Positions 20,718 to 27,755 of a DNA stretch of 35,729 bases are shown here, piece after piece; position 1 is the stretch's first letter; each line of letters opens with the position of its first letter. This DNA is from Fermentimonas sp. (GTDB taxonomy: Bacteria > Bacteroidota > Bacteroidia > Bacteroidales > Dysgonomonadaceae), in the NCBI GenBank assembly GCA_028709385.1, contig JAQVXD010000026.1:1-35729 (forward strand). The letters are read 5' to 3'. Position numbers and translations under genes: made by a program. The notes under the pieces were generated by a model. It was not told the DNA's origin, ran no database searches, and worked only from the letters and a program-made list of their open reading frames with translations.

Positions 20718-21539
20718 ATGAATGAAAGAACTATAGAACTGATCAGACAGTTCAATCCTAAACCTGTAGATATTCCTTTAAATAAATGCGATCTTGAAGA
20801 GGTTGTAGAAACTTTATATGCATCAATGTTCCCTGTTTGTGAATGTGATAACTCACCCAACTTCAGGGATGAATTGATGAGTGCTGCAGAAAAACTGCAC
20901 CGAAATATAAAGGGCAGGACAGATACAGAAACCGCTGACAGGATATTGGAGTCGTTTATGGAAAGTTTACCTGACATCCGGCAGCGACTTTATGAAGATG
21001 CAAAATGTTATGTAGAGTCGGATCCTGCCGCAAAGTCTCTGGAAGAGGTTATATTGACATATCCCGGTTTTTTTGCACTTAGTATTCACCGCTTAGCACA
21101 TAAACTACACGAACTTGGTCTGCCCTTAATTGCAAGGCACTTTTCAGAATACGCACATTCAAAAGTAGGTATTGATATACACCCTGCAGCAAAAATAGGT
21201 AAGAATCTGTTTATGGATCACGGTACCGGTATTGTGATAGGCGAAACAACAGAAATAGGCGATAACGTAAAAATTTACCAAGGGGTTACATTAGGCGCCC
21301 TCTTTGTAGAAAAAAAGCTATCTGATGTCAAACGACATCCCACAGTGGAGAACAATGTTGTAATATATGCCAACGCAACAATTTTAGGCGGAAATACAGT
21401 TATCGGGCATGATTCAACAATTGGCGGCGGTGCATGGCTCACGCAAAGTGTTATCCCCTACTCGCTTGTTTACAACACAGTTGATGTAAAAATACGAACA
21501 GTTAAAAACTTCACGGAACCTCACGATTTTGTAATATAA
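20718..21539 (+). CDS. cysE: Serine O-acetyltransferase
   Basis: Makes O-acetylserine from serine and acetyl-CoA, the first step of cysteine synthesis. The ATG at 20718 (273 residues) is preferred; an in-frame TTG at 20697 would add seven residues that look unconserved. The N-terminal part is helical; the C-terminal part is a left-handed beta-helix. Motifs: [24 protein letters not shown] with H168, and KRHP with H207; these correspond to the catalytic and cofactor-site histidines of E. coli CysE (H158, H193). The protein ends in ...HDFVI. A C-terminal isoleucine is what plugs the CysK active site in the cysteine synthase complex, and cysK is the next gene, 17 bases on. Confidence 0.95.
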   Translation: MNERTIELIRQFNPKPVDIPLNKCDLEEVVETLYASMFPVCECDNSPNFRDELMSAAEKLHRNIKGRTDTETADRILESFMESLPDIRQRLYEDAKCYVESDPAAKSLEEVILTYPGFFALSIHRLAHKLHELGLPLIARHFSEYAHSKVGIDIHPAAKIGKNLFMDHGTGIVIGETTEIGDNVKIYQGVTLGALFVEKKLSDVKRHPTVENNVVIYANATILGGNTVIGHDSTIGGGAWLTQSVIPYSLVYNTVDVKIRTVKNFTEPHDFVI

Positions 21540-21556
21540 TAATTAATAGATCATCT

Positions 21557-22468
21557 ATGAAATACAATAACATTTTAGAAACAGTAGGAAACACACCCCA
21601 TATACGATTAAATAAATTGTTCCCTAACCATGAAGTATGGATAAAGCTTGAAAAACAGAATCCAGCCGGCAGTATCAAAGATCGTATAGCGATATCAATG
21701 ATCGAAGATGCAGAAAAGCTTGGCATCATAAAGCCCGGCGACACAATAATAGAACCTACATCGGGCAACACAGGTGTGGGACTTGCATTTACAGGTGCCG
21801 TCAAAGGCTACAGAGTTATAATAATAATGCCTGAGTCGATGTCTGTAGAGAGAAGACAACTAATCAGTTTATATGGCGCAGAACTTGTACTCACTCCTCG
21901 TGAAAAAGGAATGAAAGGTGCAATAGAAAAAGCCGTTGAGCTGCAAAAAGAGATTCCCGGCTCATGGATACCCCAGCAGTTTCAGAATTTATCAAACCCT
22001 GAAATACATTCTAAAACAACTGCAATTGAGATTATTAACGATTTCCCGGAAGGAATTGATTATCTTATCACAGGAATTGGTACAGGTGGTCATATTACCG
22101 GTGTGGGACGCGAGCTTAAAAAGAAATTCCCCAAAGTACAAGTAATCGGAGTAGAGCCGGCAGACTCACCGATAATTTCGGAGGGCAGATCAGGACCACA
22201 TGCTATTCAGGGTATAGGGGCAGGATTTATACCTGACACACTTGATTTAAAAATATTGGATGATGTAATTAGAGTAACCAAAGACGAAGCATACGAAAAC
22301 GCCTGTTTACTTGCAAGAAAAGAGGGTATACTCGGAGGAATATCCACCGGCGCTTCTATTGCTGCAGTAATTAAGAAGACCGCTGAATTAAAAGACAACA
22401 GGCGAATAGTAACATTCAATTATGATACAGGAGAGCGATATCTTTCTCTGGAGGGATTGTTTAAATAA
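21557..22468 (+). CDS. cysK: Cysteine synthase A (O-acetylserine sulfhydrylase)
   Basis: PLP enzyme that makes cysteine from O-acetylserine and sulfide. 303 residues, typical for CysK. K41 in NPAGSIKDR is the PLP-binding lysine. TSGNTG at residues 68-73 is the substrate loop that also receives the CysE tail. [12 protein letters not shown] binds the cofactor phosphate. ISTGAS near the C-terminus is conserved. It resembles CysK more than CysM, but sequence alone does not exclude use of other sulfur donors. It is the last gene of the DUF4954-cysE-cysK unit and is convergent with mfd; no clear terminator is seen between them. Confidence 0.96.
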   Translation: MKYNNILETVGNTPHIRLNKLFPNHEVWIKLEKQNPAGSIKDRIAISMIEDAEKLGIIKPGDTIIEPTSGNTGVGLAFTGAVKGYRVIIIMPESMSVERRQLISLYGAELVLTPREKGMKGAIEKAVELQKEIPGSWIPQQFQNLSNPEIHSKTTAIEIINDFPEGIDYLITGIGTGGHITGVGRELKKKFPKVQVIGVEPADSPIISEGRSGPHAIQGIGAGFIPDTLDLKILDDVIRVTKDEAYENACLLARKEGILGGISTGASIAAVIKKTAELKDNRRIVTFNYDTGERYLSLEGLFK

Positions 22469-22475
22469 TTAATCA

Positions 22476-22511
22476 ATTTCAGTATTGATTTCAGTATTGA
22501 TTTAATTATTG
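22476..22511. repeat. 12-bp tandem repeat between cysK and mfd
   Basis: ATTTCAGTATTG occurs twice in direct succession (22476-22487, 22488-22499), followed by a degenerate third copy, ATTTAATTATTG (22500-22511). It fills part of the 81-base gap between two convergent genes. Likely a replication-slippage product with no known role. Confidence 0.8.
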
Positions 22512-22549
22512 AAGATAAAGAAAACTAATCAAAGATCAAAAGGATATAA

Positions 22550-25500
22550 TCAATCAGTAAGTTCAGATTCTGAAATCTCCTCAAGCACTGCAACTGCGTT
22601 CTCAACAGTTTTAACATTATCAATTAAAAGAGACCTCTTGCTGGCCGTTTCCCGCAATTTACAACTGCGCGGGTGGATCTGAACATAATTAAGAAGCTTA
22701 CCGAAAGCGGGTGACTGATAGTATGGTGATTCGTTATCCGAAACAAGGTTAAGCGACATCTTGCCATTCTTAAGCACTATCTTTTCAATTCCAAGAGGTC
22801 TGGCCAGCCGTCTGAGGCGCACTATTCGGATAAGCTCCTTACCCTGCTGTGGCAGCTTCCCAAACCTGTCCTCCATCCTTTCGGTGAAATCAAGTATCTC
22901 CGTTTCGGTCTGCATATTATCCAGCTCACGGTAAATAGCCACCCTTTCAGCATCATTGGGAATATACATAACAGGAAACATAAGTTCAAGGTCGCTTTCC
23001 ACATGTACATCCTCAACAAAATCATCAACTTTAGCCTTTTCCTCAAGCTCCTCTTTATAAAGATCTGAAAATTCATCTTTCCTTAACTCCTGAACAGCCT
23101 CAGTAAGAATCTTTCTGTATGTTTCGTAACCCAGATCAGCAATAAACCCACTCTGCTCTGCTCCCAGCAGATTTCCCGCACCTCTGATATCCAGATCCTG
23201 CATGGCAATGTGCAGACCGCTCCCCAGCTCTGCAAAATTCTCTATTGCCTGCAATCTTCTGCGAGAGTCAGCACTTAACGTGTAGAGCGGCGGGGCAAGC
23301 AGATAACAGAAAGCCTTGCGGTTGCTCCTTCCCACCCTGCCGCGCAACTGATGCAGATCACTGAGTCCGAAATTCTGAGCATCGATAACAATAATTGTAT
23401 TCACGTTTGGCATATCGATACCCGACTCAATTATTGTGGTAGCAATAAGAATATCCTGTTCCTGATTCATGAAATCGGAAATGACGCCCTCAAGCTTTTT
23501 AGGATCCATCTGTCCGTGGCCCACAGCAATCCGCACATCCTTTATCTCTCTTTTTATCAGTTCCGCTAATTCGTAAATGTTCTGTATGCGGTTATTGACG
23601 ATAAAAACCTGACCGTTTCGGCTCATCTCAAAATTTATTGCATCGCGAATTATCTCCATATCAAAAGTATGCACCTCGGTCTGTATAGGATAGCGGTTTG
23701 GAGGCGGAGTACTTATGGTCGACAAGTCACGCGATCCCACAAGCGAGAACTGCAGAGTACGGGGTATTGGCGTAGCAGTCATAGTCAGAGTATCCACATT
23801 AACCTTCACCTGTTTTAATTTCTCTTTTACAGATACACCAAACTTCTGCTCCTCATCAATCACCAGCAGTCCCAGATCCTTGAATTTAACATCCTTGCTT
23901 ACCAGGCGGTGTGTGCCAATCAAAATATCTATCTTTCCCTCTTCAAGATCACTCAGTATATCTTTTTGCTCCTTCGATGTCCTCGCCCTGCTTAAATAAT
24001 CAACCCTCACGGGGAAATTATCAAGCCTGTCTTTAAACGTATGATAATGCTGAGTTGCAAGTACAGTCGTAGGCACAAGCACTGCCGTCTGCTTACCGTC
24101 AGTTGCAGCCTTAAAAGCTGCCCTGATTGCGATTTCAGTCTTTCCGAAACCCACATCACCACAAATCAGACGATCCATAGGCTGTTCACTCTGCATGTCA
24201 GCCTTCACGTCACGTGTAGCCTTTACCTGATCAGGAGTATCTTCATACATAAAAGAAGCCTCAAGCTCAGTTTGCAGGTAAGTGTCTTTAGAAAATGCAA
24301 AACCTTTCTCCTGCTGCCTTTCGGCATAAAGTTTAATCAGATCCCTTGCAATATCCTTTATCTTAGACTTTGTCTTGGCCTTAACCCGCTCCCATGCACC
24401 GCTGCCAAGTTTGTTAAGCTTAGGTGATTCACCCTCCTTACCCTTATATTTTGAAACCTTATGCAATGCATGAATTGAGACAAAAACAGAGTCGTTATTC
24501 AGATAACTAATCTTAATCACCTCCTGAACTTTGTCGCCGATGGGCAGTCGCACAAGCCCTGAAAACCTCCCGATCCCGTGGTCCATATGCACCACATAAT
24601 CTCCCGGCTGCAATTGGTTGATCTCTTTCAGAGTAATTGCCACCTTTCCCGAACGTGTTCTGTCGGACTTCAGACTATACTTATGAAATCTGTCAAAAAT
24701 CTGATGATCTGTAAAACAGCAAATTTTAAGACCGTTTTCAGTGAAGCCCTCGTGCAGTGTTTTGTTTATAGGTATAAAAGGTATCAGGTCGTTCCGGTCC
24801 TCAAAAATATGAAACAGACGCTTCTGCTGCTTCTCGCTGTCACTTAATATGTAAATTGTATAACCGTCCTCCAGATACTGATGCAGTGAGTCGGTCAGCA
24901 GATCAAAATTCTTATGATACAATGGTTGTACAGAAGTGTTAAAACTAATCACAGCATCAGGAGTATCCTGCATTTTAGTATCAAAGCGAATCTGTCTGAA
25001 TGATTTGAGAGATGATAAAAACCCCTCTTTAGTCAGAAGGTCAGCCTTTACAAACTTCACATCTTTCGGGTCTATATCTATATGAAGATCATCCTCGTTA
25101 AGAGATTCAACGCGACTGGCAATCCACCGTAAATCATCAATCCCAATAACAGAAGAATCCGGGAGCGAGTTTAGCAACGAAGAGTTTTTAATACTGTTTC
25201 TGCCGAACTCAGGCACAATGCGTATAGTGTTGAATTTCTCCTTAGAGAGCTGAGTCTCCATGTCAAAATTACGTATAGTCTCCACCTCATCACCAAAAAA
25301 ATCTATCCTGAAAGGATATTCTGACGAAAATGAAAAAACGTCCAGGATACTTCCTCTCTGTGCATATTGTCCCGGCTCATAAACATAATCCACATACTGA
25401 AAACCGTAATTCTCAAGCACCTCACTTACGAATGAAGAGTCAACCTGCTCACCCACAGATAATGTCAGTGTCTGATCCCGCAGGTGTTCACCTGAAACCG

Positions 25501-25903
25501 TCTTTTCAGCAATAGCATCGGGGTAACTCACAATAATAAAGGACTTATCATCCTCCTGCAGCCTGCTCAATGTTTCTGTACGCAGAATCTCATTAGCGGC
25601 ATCAAGATGACCAAATTTAGCTGCCCTTTTGTAAGCAGAGGGAAAAAAGAGCACCTCACCGGAACCCATCACTTGCGTCAGATCATGATAAAAATAACCT
25701 GCCGATTCGGCATCATTAAGTATAAAGAGGTAAGTGCCAGCGCTTTTATTAAAAAGAGCAGTAGAAAACAAAGCACGCGAAGATCCATGCAAACCCTTAA
25801 CCGATAAAACATCTGCTTTTTTCAGCATTGAGTTTGCAGCCGCTACTTCAGGCAGTTTTTCAATCAGCTGTTGTAGTTCTGTAATGTCTAAAGTTTTAAC
25901 CAT
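22550..25903 (-). CDS. mfd: Transcription-repair coupling factor
   Basis: ATP-driven translocase that removes RNA polymerase stalled at DNA damage and recruits UvrA. Domains in order: UvrB-like N-terminal region (YEPGQYAQRGSILDVF), the RNA polymerase-interacting domain (QPGDYVVHMDHGIGRFSGL), a RecG-like helicase core with Walker A GDVGFGKT at about residues 582-589, the DEEQ box (VIDEEQKFG), HQLRGRVGRS, and the C-terminal TRCF domain. The start chosen is the ATG at 25903 (MVKTLDITELQQ; 1117 residues). A frame 24 codons longer begins at 25975, but it would include the mfd promoter box and overlap the start of the divergent glycogen synthase. The predicted leader is then only about seven bases. 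Confidence 0.97.
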   Translation of the reverse strand: MVKTLDITELQQLIEKLPEVAAANSMLKKADVLSVKGLHGSSRALFSTALFNKSAGTYLFILNDAESAGYFYHDLTQVMGSGEVLFFPSAYKRAAKFGHLDAANEILRTETLSRLQEDDKSFIIVSYPDAIAEKTVSGEHLRDQTLTLSVGEQVDSSFVSEVLENYGFQYVDYVYEPGQYAQRGSILDVFSFSSEYPFRIDFFGDEVETIRNFDMETQLSKEKFNTIRIVPEFGRNSIKNSSLLNSLPDSSVIGIDDLRWIASRVESLNEDDLHIDIDPKDVKFVKADLLTKEGFLSSLKSFRQIRFDTKMQDTPDAVISFNTSVQPLYHKNFDLLTDSLHQYLEDGYTIYILSDSEKQQKRLFHIFEDRNDLIPFIPINKTLHEGFTENGLKICCFTDHQIFDRFHKYSLKSDRTRSGKVAITLKEINQLQPGDYVVHMDHGIGRFSGLVRLPIGDKVQEVIKISYLNNDSVFVSIHALHKVSKYKGKEGESPKLNKLGSGAWERVKAKTKSKIKDIARDLIKLYAERQQEKGFAFSKDTYLQTELEASFMYEDTPDQVKATRDVKADMQSEQPMDRLICGDVGFGKTEIAIRAAFKAATDGKQTAVLVPTTVLATQHYHTFKDRLDNFPVRVDYLSRARTSKEQKDILSDLEEGKIDILIGTHRLVSKDVKFKDLGLLVIDEEQKFGVSVKEKLKQVKVNVDTLTMTATPIPRTLQFSLVGSRDLSTISTPPPNRYPIQTEVHTFDMEIIRDAINFEMSRNGQVFIVNNRIQNIYELAELIKREIKDVRIAVGHGQMDPKKLEGVISDFMNQEQDILIATTIIESGIDMPNVNTIIVIDAQNFGLSDLHQLRGRVGRSNRKAFCYLLAPPLYTLSADSRRRLQAIENFAELGSGLHIAMQDLDIRGAGNLLGAEQSGFIADLGYETYRKILTEAVQELRKDEFSDLYKEELEEKAKVDDFVEDVHVESDLELMFPVMYIPNDAERVAIYRELDNMQTETEILDFTERMEDRFGKLPQQGKELIRIVRLRRLARPLGIEKIVLKNGKMSLNLVSDNESPYYQSPAFGKLLNYVQIHPRSCKLRETASKRSLLIDNVKTVENAVAVLEEISESELTD

Positions 25904-25916
25904 TAGAATGAAAGTA

Positions 25917-25924
25917 CAAAGGTA
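25917..25924 (-). promoter_or_regulatory. Predicted mfd promoter -7 box
   Basis: On the - strand this reads TACCTTTG, a TAnnTTTG match, 13 bases before the chosen ATG. The position implies a very short leader. It lies 12 bases from the -7 box of the divergent glycogen synthase gene, so the two polymerases would compete for the same DNA. Confidence 0.55.
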
Positions 25925-25936
25925 GATTATTTTTCT

Positions 25937-25944
25937 TATCTTTG
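25937..25944 (+). promoter_or_regulatory. Predicted glycogen synthase promoter -7 box
   Basis: TATCTTTG, an exact match to the Bacteroidota -7 element, lies 25 bases before the ATG at 25970. No good -33 TTTG is present; that region is the mfd start region. Confidence 0.6.
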
Positions 25945-25969
25945 TCGCGACTGTAATATAAAATATATT

Positions 25970-27673
25970 ATGCAAAAAGAGACCAAATTCACACCTGATT
26001 ATATTTTTGAGAGCAGCTGGGAAGTATGTAATAAAGTTGGAGGAATCTACACAGTCCTTTCAACACGTGCAAATTCTCTGCAAAAGATCCACAAAGATCA
26101 GCTCTTTTTTATCGGACCTGATATATGGACAGAGCAGGAGAGCCCCTGGTTTAAAGCCGATGAAGACCTTTATCCCGAATGGCGTGAACATGCTTTTAAA
26201 AGTCAGAACCTCGAAATACGAGCCGGGAGATGGGATGTACCCGGTGAACCAATAGTTTTTCTTGTTAAATTTAAACAGTTCCTTAGTCGCCAGAACGAAC
26301 TATATGCCAGAATGTGGCAGGATTACGGAGTAGATTCTCTCTCTGCCTATGGCGATTATCACGAATCAACAATGTTTGCCAATGCAACAGGAATGCTTAT
26401 AGAGAACTTCTACCGTTTCCACAGCCTGGAGCCATATAACGTTGTGGCCCATTTCAACGAGTGGATGCTTGGCGCAGGGGCACTTTATATAAAGAAATTT
26501 GTACCAAAAATAGCCACAATATTCACAACCCACGCAACTTCAATCGGTCGCTCCATTGCCGGCAACAACCTCCCGCTATACGGCCACTTGCACGAGTATA
26601 ACGGCGATCAGATGGCACGTGAACTAAACATGTCGGCAAAGCATTCCATCGAAAAGAAGGCTGCTTTAAATGTCGACTGCTTCACCACCGTAAGTGATAT
26701 TACAGCCGAAGAGTGTGCTCAGCTCCTGCATCGCCGCCCGGATGTTGTAACGCCTAACGGTTTTGAAAAAGATTTTATTCCAAAGGGCAGCTTATACACC
26801 AAAAAACATAAAAGCGCACGAAATTTACTACTGGATGTTGCAGAAAAGACATTGGGACACTCAGTTCAACGAGATGCCCTGCTGGTTGGAATCAGCGGCA
26901 GATATGAATATAAAAACAAGGGAATTGACCTGTTTATTGATTCATTAAAGCATCTTCAATCAATGAAAGAGCTAACCCGCGATGTTATCGGTTTCATAAT
27001 GGTGCCCGCATGGATAAAAGGTCCGCGCAAAGACCTGCAGTCACTCCTGTCAAACACAACAAATAACGGCAAGCCGGCTAAAAAAAGCAAAACAGTCTGC
27101 CCTTTTGTAACGCATGAACTTATGGATCCGCAACACGACAAAGTTGTAAATCATCTCAAGCACGCAGGATTCTGCAACGATCCCAGCGACAGGGTAAAAG
27201 TAATTTTTGTACCATCATACCTCAATGGTGATGATGGAATTTTCAATCAGGATTACTACGACCTGCTCATTGGTCTGGATTTATCAGTATTCCCCTCCTA
27301 TTACGAACCCTGGGGATATACTCCTCACGAGAGCGTAGCATTCTCTATTCCCACCATAACCACCACCCTGTCGGGATTTGGCGTATGGGCCAAGAAAAAG
27401 GGAGATCGCAAACCGGGACTCAGTGACGGTATCGATGTAGTTTACCGCAACGATAACAACTATACTGAAGTTTATGAAGAGATAGCATCCATTATATTTG
27501 ATTACTCACTTAAAAGCAGCGAACAGATATCAATATTAAAGGAGTGTGCATCGGAACTGTCCAATAGGGCCGACTGGGCTCATTTCATTAAATATTACCG
27601 TGAAGCCTATGACAAAGCATTGCATAACTCATTTATAAGATTATCCAAGCCTTATAAACTAAATTCAGATTAA
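25970..27673 (+). CDS. Glycogen synthase, GT3 (eukaryote-like) family
   Basis: Adds glucosyl units to glycogen from a nucleotide sugar, probably UDP-glucose as in other GT3 enzymes (family knowledge). 567 residues with a GT-B fold. The N-terminal donor-site segment SWEVCNKVGGIYTV closely resembles animal and fungal glycogen synthase and differs from the KTGGL motif of bacterial GT5 GlgA. HFNEWMLGAGALYIKK and TTHATSIGRSIAG follow. The EX7E motif in YYEPWGYTPHE has glutamates at residues 446 and 454. The arginine-rich allosteric helix of the eukaryotic enzymes is not evident. The phosphorylase gene follows at 82 bases with its own promoter box. Confidence 0.95.
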   Translation: MQKETKFTPDYIFESSWEVCNKVGGIYTVLSTRANSLQKIHKDQLFFIGPDIWTEQESPWFKADEDLYPEWREHAFKSQNLEIRAGRWDVPGEPIVFLVKFKQFLSRQNELYARMWQDYGVDSLSAYGDYHESTMFANATGMLIENFYRFHSLEPYNVVAHFNEWMLGAGALYIKKFVPKIATIFTTHATSIGRSIAGNNLPLYGHLHEYNGDQMARELNMSAKHSIEKKAALNVDCFTTVSDITAEECAQLLHRRPDVVTPNGFEKDFIPKGSLYTKKHKSARNLLLDVAEKTLGHSVQRDALLVGISGRYEYKNKGIDLFIDSLKHLQSMKELTRDVIGFIMVPAWIKGPRKDLQSLLSNTTNNGKPAKKSKTVCPFVTHELMDPQHDKVVNHLKHAGFCNDPSDRVKVIFVPSYLNGDDGIFNQDYYDLLIGLDLSVFPSYYEPWGYTPHESVAFSIPTITTTLSGFGVWAKKKGDRKPGLSDGIDVVYRNDNNYTEVYEEIASIIFDYSLKSSEQISILKECASELSNRADWAHFIKYYREAYDKALHNSFIRLSKPYKLNSD

Positions 27674-27678
27674 TAGAT

Positions 27679-27686
27679 TATCTTTG
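27679..27686 (+). promoter_or_regulatory. Predicted glgP promoter -7 box
   Basis: TATCTTTG begins five bases after the glycogen synthase stop. Transcription would start near 27693 and give a leader of about 60 bases. The box covers the TTG codon at 27684 that opens the longest reading frame, which argues against that codon as the start. Confidence 0.6.
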
Positions 27687-27755
27687 CTTTGCAATGTTAT
27701 CATAATTAACTTATTTTCAAGAGATTTCAGAAATAAACAACTTAAACAAGCGATA

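Noticed and set aside
20645-20977. 110-codon open frame on the - strand across the DUF4954-cysE junction
   Set aside because: It overlaps the ends of two clear genes on the other strand and has no recognisable domain or promoter.
22476-22511. Short direct repeats as a CRISPR array or attachment site
   Set aside because: The copies are contiguous with no spacers, only 12 bases long, with no cas genes or integrase in the window.
24041-24427. 128-codon open frame on the + strand inside mfd
   Set aside because: Antisense to the Mfd helicase core, cysteine- and serine-rich like a reverse-frame artefact, with no motif or start signal.
25904-25975. Longer mfd N-terminus starting at 25975
   Set aside because: It would read through the mfd -7 box and overlap the ATG of the divergent glycogen synthase. 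The added residues are hydrophobic and unlike Mfd N-termini.
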